From Natronoglycomyces albus (GTDB taxonomy: Bacteria; Actinomycetota; Actinomycetes; Mycobacteriales; Micromonosporaceae), in contig NZ_CP070496.1 in assembly GCF_016925535.1 (NCBI RefSeq), positions 1,054,001-1,118,000 of the forward strand: 64,000 bases of DNA, read 5' to 3'. A program made the position numbers and the translations under genes. Of the stretch, positions 35,432-44,820 are shown piece after piece. Positions within the stretch are counted from its first letter, which is position 1. Every line of letters begins with the position of its first letter. The notes beneath the pieces are model-generated. The model saw nothing but the letters and a program-made list of their open reading frames with translations, did no database searches and had not been told where the DNA came from.

Positions 35432-35572
35432 GGCGTCTTCGGCGTTGGGTTCGACCTGCCGAAGAGGCCTGGAGGTGAGTCATCGCCGATTAAGCCTCAG
35501 CACGATGCGGCGAACCGACACGAGGGCGTTAAGCTCGAAGTCGTAGCAAAAACCGACCGTTGAGGGACACCA

Positions 35573-37138
35573 GTGTTTGACAGCTTGTCAGAGCGCCTAT
35601 CGGGGATTTTCGAGAACCTGCGCGGAAAAACCCGCCTGAGTGACTCCGATATCGACGCCACCGCCCGCCAGATCCGCCTGGCCCTGCTCGAGGCCGACGT
35701 TGCGCTTCCGGTGGTGAAAACCTTCATCGGTCATGTCAAGGGCCGCTGCCGAGGCAAAGAAGTCTCCGGAGCGCTCAACCCCAGCCAGCAGATCATCAAA
35801 ATTGTCAATGAAGAGCTGGTCAAAATTCTCGGCGGCGAGACTCGTCGCCTCGAATTCTCCAAGCAGCCGCCAACGGTGGTCATGTTGGCCGGTTTGCAAG
35901 GTGCCGGTAAGACGACCCTGGCCGGAAAGCTCGCCAAGTGGCTTAAGAGCGAAGGCCACTCCCCATTGTTGGTCGCCGCCGACTTGCAGCGCCCCAACGC
36001 CGTCGGTCAGCTGAGCGTTTTGGCCGAACGGGCCGAGGTTGAGATCTACGCCCCGCAACCGGGTTCTGGCGTTGGAGACCCGGTCGAGGTCGCTCGGGAT
36101 TCTCTTGAACATGCCAAGAAGGCCGGTCGCGACATTGTCATCGTCGACACCGCCGGTCGTCTTGGTGTGGACGAGGAAATGATGGAGCAGGCCCGGCAGA
36201 TCCGTGAGGCCACCAACCCTGACGAAGTCCTGTTCGTGATTGACGCCATGATCGGTCAGGACGCCGTGACCACTGCCGAGGCATTCCGCGATGGCGTGGG
36301 CATTACCGGTGTGGTCCTCTCCAAGCTCGACGGTGACGCCCGTGGTGGTGCGGCCTTGTCGGTGCGAGAAGTGACCGGCAAGCCGATCATGTTCGCCTCT
36401 GTGGGTGAGAAGCTCGACGATTTCGATGTCTTCCACCCTGACCGGATGGCCTCCCGCATTCTTGGCATGGGTGACGTTCTCACGTTGATCGAGCAGGCCG
36501 AGACCGCGTTCGAGGACGATCAAAAAGAACGCATGACCGGCAAGCTCATGGGAGGCGAAGACTTCACTCTCGAAGACTTCCTCGACCAGTTGCAGGCTGT
36601 GCGCAAGATGGGCTCGATCGGTAATTTGCTCAAGATGATGCCGGGCATGGGGCAGATGAAGGGCCAGATCGACGATATCGACGATAAGTCGCTCGATAAG
36701 ACCCAAGCCATCATCCGGTCGATGACGCCTGAGGAACGCCGCAATTCCAAACTCATCAACGGCTCGCGACGCCTCCGCATTGCCAAGGGTTCCGGTGTCA
36801 CCGTGCCTGAGGTTAATGATCTGCTGAAGCGCTTTAAGGAAGCACAGAAGATGATGCGGCAGATGACCGGTGCGATGGGTCTGCCCGGTGGTGGCAAAGC
36901 CACCAAGTCGCCCAAGATCAAGCGCCGCGGCAAAAAGGGCAAGAAGAAGGTCGTACGTCGTGGCGGCGGAGGCGGCGGCGGTATGGGAGCGGGCCAAGTG
37001 CCTGGTCTTCCCCCGGGAATGACGATGCCAGGCGCTGGCGGCCCCGGAGCCGACTTCTCGGCGTTTGGCGACGACGGCAAAACGCCCGATGTCGACCTCG
37101 AAAAGTGGATGAAGCAGCAGAATAAGAAGAAGAAGTAG
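35573..37138 (+). CDS. ffh: Signal recognition particle protein Ffh
   Basis: 521 residues. N domain, then the G domain with GLQGAGKTTLAGKLA, DLQRPNAVGQL, VDTAGR and SKLDGDARGG, then a methionine-rich M domain (about 300-440) with the RNA-binding SRRLRIAKGSG segment. A long basic and glycine-rich tail (poly-Lys then GGGGGGMG) extends beyond the M domain as in other actinobacteria. GTG start with GAGGG upstream. Confidence 0.97.
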   Translation: MFDSLSERLSGIFENLRGKTRLSDSDIDATARQIRLALLEADVALPVVKTFIGHVKGRCRGKEVSGALNPSQQIIKIVNEELVKILGGETRRLEFSKQPPTVVMLAGLQGAGKTTLAGKLAKWLKSEGHSPLLVAADLQRPNAVGQLSVLAERAEVEIYAPQPGSGVGDPVEVARDSLEHAKKAGRDIVIVDTAGRLGVDEEMMEQARQIREATNPDEVLFVIDAMIGQDAVTTAEAFRDGVGITGVVLSKLDGDARGGAALSVREVTGKPIMFASVGEKLDDFDVFHPDRMASRILGMGDVLTLIEQAETAFEDDQKERMTGKLMGGEDFTLEDFLDQLQAVRKMGSIGNLLKMMPGMGQMKGQIDDIDDKSLDKTQAIIRSMTPEERRNSKLINGSRRLRIAKGSGVTVPEVNDLLKRFKEAQKMMRQMTGAMGLPGGGKATKSPKIKRRGKKGKKKVVRRGGGGGGGMGAGQVPGLPPGMTMPGAGGPGADFSAFGDDGKTPDVDLEKWMKQQNKKKK

Positions 37139-37185
37139 GCAAACGCGAACACCATTTGCTTACCGAGTGGCGCGCGAGCGCGATG

Positions 37186-37213
37186 CTGGGGCCGAGGAGA
37201 CTTTCGGCCCCAG
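37186..37213 (+). terminator. Hairpin downstream of ffh
   Basis: Perfect 10-base stem CTGGGGCCGA and TCGGCCCCAG with an 8-base loop, 47 bases after the ffh stop. No T-tract follows, so it may be a weak terminator or an RNA-stabilising 3' structure. Confidence 0.5.
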
Positions 37214-37294
37214 AGCGCTCACAACTGTAGAGGTCCTGTTGCCTCGCCAAGCCTTTGTGCCGCCCGGGGAGCATTAGCGAGGGAGAGGCCGAGG

Positions 37295-38389
37295 ATGTCC
37301 GCAACTACGCCCGAAGAGGCGACCCCCCTACACCTGCGAGTCGTCTGGTTGCCCGACGATGAGGTTCGCGATATTTACCTCCTGGGCGACTATCTGTCGT
37401 TCGAGCCGATTCCCGGGGCCACAACAATCGTCGATCGGGGTTTCGCGTTGCCCGGTCTCGTCGATGCCCACTGTCATATCGGCATCCGGCGGGGGGCGAT
37501 CCCCATCGAAAACCTTGACCAGGCCCGCGAGTTGGCCCGCACCGACCGTGATGCGGGAGTCCTAGCCATTCGCGATGCCGGTTCGCCCTTTCCCTATCCG
37601 GAGTTGGAACACGAGAGCGACTTGCCGCGCCTCATCCGAGCCGGACAGCACATTGCCGCCTCGCGGCGTTACTTGCGTGGGCTTGGCCTTGAATGTGAGC
37701 CACACGAGGTTGTGGCCGCCGCCGCTCGCGAGGCAAAGGCTGGCTCGGGATGGGTCAAGCTGGTCGGTGACTGGATTGATCGAGGACGGGGAGACCTGGC
37801 CCCCAGTTTCGAGGCCGAGGTCCTCGAAAGCGCCATCAAGGCGGCGCAAGCCGAGGGAGCGAAGGTCGCGGTGCATACCTTCAGCGCCGAAGCGGTACGC
37901 ATAGTGGTCGAAGCTGGGGCCGATTCGGTGGAGCACGGTACCGGCTTGTCGACTGATTTGCTCGATGAGATGGCCCGCCGTGGCACCGCCTTGGTCCCCA
38001 CCATGATCAATATCGAGACTTTCGACGATATCGCCGCCCAGGCGGATGAGAAGTTCCCCACCTACGCCGACCACATGCGTGACCTCAAGGCTGGCTTTGC
38101 CCAGGTAGTGGGAGCGGCCGTCGACGCTGGGGTTGATGTCTACGTCGGCACTGACGCGGGAGGCGGCATCGACCACGGCCTAGCGGCGGAGGAAATGAAC
38201 CTGCTTCATCACAAGGCCGGAATGTCGGCCACGGACGTGCTAGCCGCGGCCTCTTGGAAGGCGCGCGACTGGTTGGGGCTGCCCGCCCACTTGGGCGATG
38301 TGGTCGTCTATGCGGACGATCCCCGTCTTGACCTTGATGTGGTGCGTCACCCGCAGCGCATCATCTTGCGGGGGCGAATTATTCTCTGA
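37295..38389 (+). CDS. Metal-dependent amidohydrolase (imidazolonepropionase-like)
   Basis: 364 residues of the amidohydrolase TIM-barrel superfamily. Visible metal-site elements are the HxH motif in GLVDAHCHIGI, the candidate carbamylated lysine in WVKLVGD, AVHTFSAEA and DSVEHGTGL with their histidines, and the catalytic aspartate in GTDAGGGIDHG. ATG start with GGGAGAGG upstream. It is a stand-alone gene between ffh and the DUF4190 genes; the substrate is unknown, and dipeptidase-, imidazolonepropionase- or lactonase-like activity is possible. Confidence 0.85.
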   Translation: MSATTPEEATPLHLRVVWLPDDEVRDIYLLGDYLSFEPIPGATTIVDRGFALPGLVDAHCHIGIRRGAIPIENLDQARELARTDRDAGVLAIRDAGSPFPYPELEHESDLPRLIRAGQHIAASRRYLRGLGLECEPHEVVAAAAREAKAGSGWVKLVGDWIDRGRGDLAPSFEAEVLESAIKAAQAEGAKVAVHTFSAEAVRIVVEAGADSVEHGTGLSTDLLDEMARRGTALVPTMINIETFDDIAAQADEKFPTYADHMRDLKAGFAQVVGAAVDAGVDVYVGTDAGGGIDHGLAAEEMNLLHHKAGMSATDVLAAASWKARDWLGLPAHLGDVVVYADDPRLDLDVVRHPQRIILRGRIIL

Positions 38390-38420
38390 AAGTGATCGCC
38401 ATGTCGATGACACGCTGGTT

Positions 38421-38448
38421 CTCACCAGGTTTTTCTCCCACTGGTGAG
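38421..38448. repeat. Inverted repeat between amidohydrolase and DUF4190 gene
   Basis: Perfect 8-base inverted repeat CTCACCAG and CTGGTGAG with a 12-base T/C-rich loop, 31 bases after the amidohydrolase stop. It could be a terminator hairpin or an operator of the following gene. Confidence 0.45.
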
Positions 38449-38516
38449 GCAACATCGAGGTTGCCAGGGCGCACTGGCTGAACCTCCTCGCCCACAGCCT
38501 CAGAAATGGATCAGAA

Positions 38517-39011
38517 GTGACCTACCCTCCACCGCCCGGCGGCCCACCGTACCCCCAGGGCTCTGATCCGTACCGGCCAGCGGGCGCCTATGACCCTTAT
38601 ACGCAGCAGCCAAGTTCGGGCGACCCGTACCTACAGGGGCAATACGGCCAATCACAGGACGGGCGGTATCCAGGGGCGAACCCTTACCAGCCGCAGACGT
38701 ACCTGACGATGGGGTCGATAGGGGCCAGACCTCAGAACGGAATGTGTAACGCTGCCTTGACCTGCGGCATTATCGGAGTCTGTCTCCTGTTCTTGAGCAT
38801 TCCGATTCCTGAGTTCTCTATTTTCGCCCTGGTGCTGGCGGTTCTGGCGACCGTCTTCGGTGGGGTCGGTGTCTCCCGGGTGGGTCGCGGCGAAGCCACC
38901 GCGAAGGGCGCGGCGACGGCAGGTCTCGTTTTGGGAATCGTGACTCTGGTCTTGTTCGTAGTTATCGTCATGTTGGCTATTTGGTTCTTCGCCGCGTGGA
39001 TGAGCATGTGA
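38517..39011 (+). CDS. DUF4190 family membrane protein
   Basis: 164 residues. A Pro/Tyr/Gly-rich cytoplasmic start of about 70 residues is followed by three hydrophobic helices (about 80-160) with the short loop SRVGRGEATAKGAATAGLVLG characteristic of DUF4190. Function unknown. GTG start without a strong ribosome binding site. It has a tandem paralogue 175 bases downstream. Confidence 0.8.
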   Translation: MTYPPPPGGPPYPQGSDPYRPAGAYDPYTQQPSSGDPYLQGQYGQSQDGRYPGANPYQPQTYLTMGSIGARPQNGMCNAALTCGIIGVCLLFLSIPIPEFSIFALVLAVLATVFGGVGVSRVGRGEATAKGAATAGLVLGIVTLVLFVVIVMLAIWFFAAWMSM

Positions 39012-39186
39012 GGGAATGCCTTGGCCGGAAAGGGACCCTAGGCCACGTGACGTGCGGCTGGGTCGGCGTTGTGAGCCTATGGACGCATGTAGGTACCCTG
39101 TGGTCTAAACCGCGACCGCAGCAGACGCGGCCGCGAGCTTCACACCCCGGGGCTGGCCGTGTTGGCAGTCCCAGAACGGACCAAAA

Positions 39187-39690
39187 GTGACATACCCGCC
39201 GCCCCCTTCCCCTGGCCAACAACCCGGTGGCCCTGATCCATACAGCCAACCGGGGGGCTATGACCCCTATGGGCAGCAGCCGCCTGGAGGGAATGACCCG
39301 TACAGCCAGCCACAGTACGGGCAACCGCCTTCGATGTCGCCCTACCAGGGGCAGCCTGCGATGGGTCCTGGCTACCAAGGGCACCCGAACCTGGTGCCCA
39401 AGAACGGCTTGTGTCGAACCGGTCTAGTCCTCGGTATCGCCAGTGTGGCGTTGTTTGTGTTGCCGTTCTTGTTGCAAGACCTGGCTGTGCTGATGCTGAT
39501 TTCTCCGGTGGCGGCCATCGCGGCGATTGTCTTCAGTTCCATTGGCTTGTCGCAGACGAAGAACGGAAAGGCTGACGCCAAGGGGGCGGCCATCGCGGGC
39601 TTGGTGCTTGGCATCGTGGCGCTGGTGGCCGCGATCTGCTTGTTCTCCTTGGCCGTATTCATCATCGAAAGCCTCAGGTCCGCATACTAG
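39187..39690 (+). CDS. DUF4190 family membrane protein, tandem paralogue
   Basis: 167 residues with the same layout as the gene before it: a Pro/Gln/Tyr-rich start of about 70 residues and three membrane helices with a TKNGKADAKGAAIAGLVLG loop. The bases around both GTG starts are alike (AAAGTGACNTACCC-type), which points to a local duplication. Convergent with the P-type ATPase gene. Confidence 0.8.
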   Translation: MTYPPPPSPGQQPGGPDPYSQPGGYDPYGQQPPGGNDPYSQPQYGQPPSMSPYQGQPAMGPGYQGHPNLVPKNGLCRTGLVLGIASVALFVLPFLLQDLAVLMLISPVAAIAAIVFSSIGLSQTKNGKADAKGAAIAGLVLGIVALVAAICLFSLAVFIIESLRSAY

Positions 39691-39838
39691 GGGCGGGTGG
39701 CTTGCGGAACCTCAGTTATGTTCGTGGGCTGGCGCGGCTGCGCTAGGTGGACCTTGAAATAGCCAAGGAACGCTTCCGTTATCGCCAGCCGCTGTCTTCC
39801 TGGGCCGCCTAAGAACGCCTTGGGCGCCAGGCAAGTCT

Positions 39839-42217
39839 TCAGCGGACCTTGCGTGGTCGCACCACGAGCCAGCTGAACAGGGTCATGATGGCCGCTGCCG
39901 CAGCCACCGCCGCAGCGGCGACATACCACATGCCGGGCAGCTCCAGTTCAAAGAATCGGCTCCCCAGCGGCGTCAGCAACGCCAGCGCGAAGGCCGCGCC
40001 GCAGGAGAGGATCAGCAGCAGCCTCCACCATGTGTAGGGCCGAGCCACGAGCACCAGCACGGCCAACGCAACCGAGAACAGGGTGATGGATGCCGTCGTC
40101 TGCGCACTGGGCAGGCTACTGCCGCGTTCGAGTACCAGCAGGTAGACGGCGAAGGTGGACCCGGCGGCGACGATTCCCGCCGGAATGGCGAACTTTAGTA
40201 CGCGCAGCACGAACCCTGGTCTAGCTCGGTCGGAGGTCGCGGCCATGGCTAGGAAGAACGCGGGAATGCCGATGGTGAGGGACCCGATGAGCGTGATGTG
40301 CAAAGGCATGAACGGATAGGGCAGCTGCTCGGAGTCCAGTAGCGCGGTGATGACGGCCCCGACTCCCACCATGAGCGCCAGACATATCGCGTAGACGGTC
40401 TTGGTGAGGAAGAGATTCGAGACTCGTTCGATATTGCCCAGTACCCGGCGGCCTTCGGCGACGATGTGGGGCAGGGTGGAGAATTCGTCGTTGAGGAGCA
40501 CGACTTTTGCCACTGACCGGGCGGCGGGGGAACCTGAGCCCATCGCGATCCCGAGGTCGGCGTCTTTGAGGGCGAGGACGTCGTTGACGCCGTCGCCGGT
40601 CATGGCCACAGTGTGTCCGCGCCTTTGCAAGGCGGCGACGAAGTGGCGTTTTTGCTGTGGGGAGACGCGTCCAAAGACCGACCGTTCGTCGAGTATCTTG
40701 CCTAGTTCTTCTTCGTCGGTGGGTAGGTCGCGGGCGTCGACGGGCTGGTCCGCGCCGTCGACGTTGAGTTGAGCCGCGACGGCTCCCACGGCGACGGGGT
40801 TGTCGCCGGAGATGATTTTGACGTCGACGTGTTGGCTGCGGAAGTATTCCAAGGTGGTGCGGGCGCTGGTACGCAGTCGTTGTTTGAGGATCACCAGTGC
40901 CCGAGATGTGGCGCTGGTGACGCCGCCACTGGTGGAGGCGGAGGCCGCGGAGGCGAGGACGAGGACTCGATATCCCTGTTGTGCGAGCTGGTCGGCTTCC
41001 TCTAGCGCGGGGTCGTCTGGCTCCAGCAGAAGTTCGGGGGCTCCGAGAACCCAGGTTCCGTGGCTGTCGAAACGGATTCCGCTCCATTTGCGGGCTGAGG
41101 AGAACGGCATGGCTTCGGCACATTGCCAGCGGGGGCTCGCGGGGCCGTGTTCGGCCAGATGGGCCGATACGGCGGACATGGTGGGGTTGGGGCTGGTGTC
41201 GGCTTGAGCGAGGCCGACGAGCGCGGCCATGGCTTCTTCGGCGTCGCCTGGGGCCTCATCGAGGAGTCGGATGTCGTGTACGTCCATGCCGCCCTCAGTG
41301 AGGGTCCCGGTTTTGTCTAGGCACAGTACGTCGGTGCGGGCGAGGCCTTCGATCGCTGGAAGTTCCTGGACTAGGCATTGGCGGTTGCCCAGCCGGACCA
41401 CTCCGACGGCGAAGGCGATGGAAGTGAGGAGGACCAGGCCGTCGGGAATCATGGGGACGATGCCGGCGACGGTCCGAACGATGGTCTCGGAGATGCTGGC
41501 CTGGTCGATCGACTGGCTGGCGATGAGAAGAATGGTGACGGGGGCGACTAGCCAGGCGATGATTTTGATGAATCGATCGATACCGGTGCGTAGTTCCGAA
41601 TGGGCGAGGTTGAATTCGCTGGCTTCTTCGACCAGTCGGGAAGCATAGGAGTCGGTGCCGATTTTTTCGGCTCGGTAGGTGCCCGACCCAGCTACGACGA
41701 AGGAGCCCGACTGCATCCAGTCGCCGTGGCCTTTGGCGACTGGATCGGCCTCGCCGGTGAGGAGGGATTCATCGAGTTCCAGGCCGTGAGATTCGGTCGC
41801 GGGACCGTCAACGACTAGTCGATCACCGGGGGAGACGGAAATGAGGTCGTCGGCGACGATCTCCTCGGGGGCGATGGCTATGCGGTTGCCCTCCCGGATG
41901 ACGTGGGCTTTTGACTGATTGACGAGCGCGAGTTTGTCCAGGGTGCGTTTGGCTCGGAACTCTTGAATACAGCCGATGGCGATATTGCAGACGATGACGA
42001 GTCCGAAAAGTCCCTGTTTCCAGCCGCCGAATATCACCGCTAGGGCACACAATGTGCCGATGAGGAGGTTGAAGAAGGTGAAGAAATTCCCACGCAGGAT
42101 CGCGGAGATGGGCCGTGAGGTGCGCCTTTTGGTCTCGTTGACCCGCCCGGTGGCTTGGCGCTCCTTGACTTCCTCGGCGGTAAGACCGGAGGCTTTTTCC
42201 AGCACAGGGGTTTCCAC
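39839..42217 (-). CDS. Cation-transporting P-type ATPase (CtpE-like)
   Basis: 792 residues. Actuator motif LLTGEA (152-157), phosphorylation motif DKTGTLT (301-307), MTGDGVNDVLALKDADLGIAMGSG hinge, and four C-terminal membrane helices. The transmembrane-4 motif is GIVPMIPDGLVLLTS; the P-D-G-L element resembles the P-E-G-L of mycobacterial CtpE, a calcium ATPase, more than the CPC of heavy-metal pumps. There is no N-terminal metal-binding domain. GTG start without a clear ribosome binding site. Calcium or another divalent cation is the inferred substrate. Confidence 0.88.
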   Translation of the reverse strand: METPVLEKASGLTAEEVKERQATGRVNETKRRTSRPISAILRGNFFTFFNLLIGTLCALAVIFGGWKQGLFGLVIVCNIAIGCIQEFRAKRTLDKLALVNQSKAHVIREGNRIAIAPEEIVADDLISVSPGDRLVVDGPATESHGLELDESLLTGEADPVAKGHGDWMQSGSFVVAGSGTYRAEKIGTDSYASRLVEEASEFNLAHSELRTGIDRFIKIIAWLVAPVTILLIASQSIDQASISETIVRTVAGIVPMIPDGLVLLTSIAFAVGVVRLGNRQCLVQELPAIEGLARTDVLCLDKTGTLTEGGMDVHDIRLLDEAPGDAEEAMAALVGLAQADTSPNPTMSAVSAHLAEHGPASPRWQCAEAMPFSSARKWSGIRFDSHGTWVLGAPELLLEPDDPALEEADQLAQQGYRVLVLASAASASTSGGVTSATSRALVILKQRLRTSARTTLEYFRSQHVDVKIISGDNPVAVGAVAAQLNVDGADQPVDARDLPTDEEELGKILDERSVFGRVSPQQKRHFVAALQRRGHTVAMTGDGVNDVLALKDADLGIAMGSGSPAARSVAKVVLLNDEFSTLPHIVAEGRRVLGNIERVSNLFLTKTVYAICLALMVGVGAVITALLDSEQLPYPFMPLHITLIGSLTIGIPAFFLAMAATSDRARPGFVLRVLKFAIPAGIVAAGSTFAVYLLVLERGSSLPSAQTTASITLFSVALAVLVLVARPYTWWRLLLILSCGAAFALALLTPLGSRFFELELPGMWYVAAAAVAAAAAIMTLFSWLVVRPRKVR

Positions 42218-42519
42218 GCTTAAAGCTTAGGCGATGGAATCACCCACCTCCGTGGGGAAGGAGGGAAAGTTTTAGTGAATCGTGCCGCTATATTGGCAGC
42301 TGAAGGGGCCTCGCAGCGTTTTTGGCCCTACCCGTAAAATCGGACGTTGGACCGTTGGTCTCATCGGCCCGCCTGAGGCGGGTTCTCTCTCGAGGCTAGA
42401 TTCAGGTGAACACCTGTGGCGTCTTCGTCGCCTCGTTCACTTCCGTGAACTTTTCTCCTGCGGCCCTGCAGGAGCCCACTTGAACCAGCCTCCTAAGCGG
42501 AATCGGATTGGATTGCTCC
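42218..42519. other. Divergent intergenic region between P-type ATPase gene and proS
   Basis: About 300 bases. The right part (42401-42484) is one copy of the dispersed palindromic element listed separately. The rest holds the promoters for the two divergent genes, not individually recognisable; a small GGCCCGCCTGAGGCGGG inverted repeat lies near 42366-42382. No T-box features were found. Confidence 0.5.
42401..42484 (+). repeat. Dispersed palindromic element, copy A (upstream of proS)
   Basis: 84 bases with imperfect ends TTCAGGTG and CACTTGAA, an inner stem GTTCAC-TTCC-GTGAAC (42435-42450) and a second stem CTCCTGC-GGCCCT-GCAGGAG (42455-42474). The same organisation recurs at 60595-60661 and 52155-52247. 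Confidence 0.75.
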
Positions 42520-43929
42520 ATGGCACGTGTGCTCACTTTGCAAGGGGAGGACTTCCCTCGCTGGTACCAGGATGTCGTTGCGAAGGCCGAGTTGGCCGAG
42601 AACGGCCCGGCGAAGGGCCAGCAGGTCATTCGGCCGGCGGGCTTTGCCCTCTGGGAGCGCATGGTCGAAGAGGTCGACGCGCGCATCAAGAGCACTGACA
42701 CCGACAACGCGTCGTTTCCCCTCCTGATCCCGCAGTCTTATCTGAGCCGGGAGGCCGAACACGTTGAGGGATTCGCGCCGGAGTGTTGGACCGTCACTCA
42801 TGCCGGTGGTAAGGAGCTGGAGGAGCACTTGGTGGTGCGCCCCACCTCAGAGACCGTTATCGGCGAGTACATGGCCAAATGGGTCAAGTCCTATCGTGAC
42901 CTGCCTTTGAAGCTCAATCAGTGGGCGAATGTGATGCGCTACGAAATGCGTACTCGCCTGTTTTTGCGTTCCTCTGAGTTCTTGTGGCAAGAGGGGCACA
43001 CCGTGCATGAGTCCTACGAGGACGCGCACGAGTTCACCCTGCATATCTTGCATGAGGTCTACCGAGATTTCATGGAGAACGTGCTGGCCTTGCCGATTCT
43101 GGCCGGGATCAAGACCGTTGAGGAACGATTCGCGGGCGCATTGAACACCTTCACTTGTGAGGCCATCATGCGCGACCACAAGGCGCTGCAAATGGGAACC
43201 TCACATGAGTTGGGGCAGAACTTCGCAAAGGCGTTCGGGATTCAATACCTGGGCTCTGATGGCAAGCAGCATCACGGGTGGACGACCTCATGGGGTACCT
43301 CGACCCGTATGGTTGGCGGCTTGATCATGGGGCATGGCGATGACGCTGGTCTGCGGGTGCCGCCGAAACTGGCCCCGATCCAGGCCTACGTCATGGTGGT
43401 GAAGGATGATGCGGCCACCGTTGAGGCCGCCGAGAAGATCCACGCGGAACTGAAGGCCGCCGGGATTCGTTCCCGCCTCGACAAGCGCGGTGACGTGGCG
43501 TTTGGCCGCCGCGCGGTCGACGCTGAGTTGAAAGGCTACCCGGTACGGGTGGAGATCGGCCCGCGTGACCTGGCGAAGAACGAGGTCACCATCGCCCGCC
43601 GCATCGGCGAGGTCGGCAAGACCTCGGTGAGTATCGACGGCGTGTCCAAGGCCGTGGCCGAGGCGCTTGAACTGGGCCAGCAGGCTCTCTTCGACGAGGC
43701 GCAGGCGCGCCTGGACTCCTGCACCAAGGAAGTGAGCACCTTGGCCGAAGCCATCGAGGCCGCTCAAAGCGGCGTGGCAAAGGTGCCGTGGGACTTGGTC
43801 GGAGTTGAGGGTGAGAAGCAGGCCGCCGGTGAGGGCATCACCGTGCGCTGCCTGCAACGGGAGGATGGAACCGTTCCCGACAACCTTGACGAACCCAACC
43901 TGGTGACCTTTCTGGCCCGCTCCTACTAG
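42520..43929 (+). CDS. proS: Prolyl-tRNA synthetase, archaeal/eukaryotic-type (ProS type 3)
   Basis: 469 residues, without the editing (INS) domain of the 570-residue bacterial type. Class II motif 2 is in the NQWANVMRYEMRTRLFLRSSEFLWQEGHT block, with the anticodon-binding domain after about 280 and the C-terminal zinc-like region (ending in ...FLARSY) of the type 3 family. ATG 42520 gives the expected opening (MARVLTLQGEDFPRWYQDVV); the few residues upstream are not family-like. Followed by a long hairpin. Confidence 0.95.
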   Translation: MARVLTLQGEDFPRWYQDVVAKAELAENGPAKGQQVIRPAGFALWERMVEEVDARIKSTDTDNASFPLLIPQSYLSREAEHVEGFAPECWTVTHAGGKELEEHLVVRPTSETVIGEYMAKWVKSYRDLPLKLNQWANVMRYEMRTRLFLRSSEFLWQEGHTVHESYEDAHEFTLHILHEVYRDFMENVLALPILAGIKTVEERFAGALNTFTCEAIMRDHKALQMGTSHELGQNFAKAFGIQYLGSDGKQHHGWTTSWGTSTRMVGGLIMGHGDDAGLRVPPKLAPIQAYVMVVKDDAATVEAAEKIHAELKAAGIRSRLDKRGDVAFGRRAVDAELKGYPVRVEIGPRDLAKNEVTIARRIGEVGKTSVSIDGVSKAVAEALELGQQALFDEAQARLDSCTKEVSTLAEAIEAAQSGVAKVPWDLVGVEGEKQAAGEGITVRCLQREDGTVPDNLDEPNLVTFLARSY

Positions 43930-44239
43930 GAGCGGCTAGGAAGTCGCCCACTATGCGTCCGGGCGCGATATGCCATCGCATGTTGCGCCCGGGGCTTCGC
44001 GGCCCCAAGGCTAAAACGCACGACGCCAGGCGGCCGCGAACAAAGTGTGAGGTGGGACGCCTCCCCGGAGGTCCACCTCGCTAAACCAGTCAGCTAGACT
44101 TAGCAGCTGGTATGGGCTTTGACTCGGGTGCCCTCTCAACACCGTGAATCAAAGCGACGTCCTTGGCACAGCCGACGCCATTCCCCCACGTGGTGAAAAG
44201 CTGGGCTGCAATCGAGCCTTGCAACAGGAGCAAACAAAC
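43930..44239. other. Intergenic region between proS and rpsP
   Basis: About 310 bases with the proS hairpin at 43959-43992 and the rpsP promoter and leader region. No gene or other repeat seen. Confidence 0.5.
43959..43992 (+). terminator. Long hairpin after proS
   Basis: A 15-base-pair stem (two G-T pairs) from CCGGGCGCGATATGC to GCATGTTGCGCCCGG with a CATC loop, 30 bases after the proS stop. No T-tract follows; it is likely a 3' end-stabilising structure or terminator. Confidence 0.6.
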
Positions 44240-44818
44240 GTGGCAGTAAAAATTCGCCTCACGCGAATGGGGAAAATCCGCACCCCCCAGTACCGCATTG
44301 TGGTCGTGGACTCGCGCAAGAAGCGCGACGGTAAGTACCTGGAAAGCGTCGGTATCTACCACCCGAAGGAGAACCCTTCGCGGATCGAACTCAAGCAGGA
44401 GCGAGTCGAGCACTGGCTGAAGGTCGGCGCTCAGCCGTCCGACGCGGTCAAGAGCATCCTGTGCAAGACGGGGGACTGGCAGAAGTTCAAGGGCCTCCCG
44501 GCTCCGTCGAAGCCACTGCAGGTGGCCGAGCCGAAGCCGAACCGCAACGAGCTGTACGAAGCCGAGATTCGGGCCGCCGGTATTGACCCGGAAGCCAAAC
44601 TCGCCGAGGCCGAAGAAGCCGCGAAGAAGAGCGGTGGCGCGAAGCGTCCGGCCAAGAACGACAAGAAGAAGGACACCAAGTCTTCTGCGAAGGCCGAAAA
44701 GGCTGACAAGCCGGTGGAAACCAACGCTAAGGTCGATGAAGGTGCCGCTGCGGACGTTGACACCACAAAGGCTGAGATTGCCGAAGCGGCTAGCGACGAC
44801 GCCGACAAGAAGGAGTAG
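44240..44818 (+). CDS. rpsP: 30S ribosomal protein S16
   Basis: 192 residues: a standard S16 domain in the first 85 residues (VAVKIRLTRMGKIRTPQYRI ... VGIYHPKENP) and an actinobacterial Lys/Ala/Glu-rich tail of about 100 residues. GTG 44240 with AGGAG nine bases upstream. First gene of the rpsP-khpA-rimM-trmD-rplS cluster. Confidence 0.97.
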   Translation: MAVKIRLTRMGKIRTPQYRIVVVDSRKKRDGKYLESVGIYHPKENPSRIELKQERVEHWLKVGAQPSDAVKSILCKTGDWQKFKGLPAPSKPLQVAEPKPNRNELYEAEIRAAGIDPEAKLAEAEEAAKKSGGAKRPAKNDKKKDTKSSAKAEKADKPVETNAKVDEGAAADVDTTKAEIAEAASDDADKKE

Positions 44819-44820
44819 TC

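Noticed and set aside
42401-42484. T-box riboswitch upstream of proS
   Set aside because: The same structure recurs upstream of frr and gnd, and the T-box sequence and anticodon loop features are absent.
42402-42707. Minus-strand peptide with FTEVNEATKTP similarity to a frame at 52243 and 60584
   Set aside because: The shared residues come from the palindromic element itself, not from a gene.
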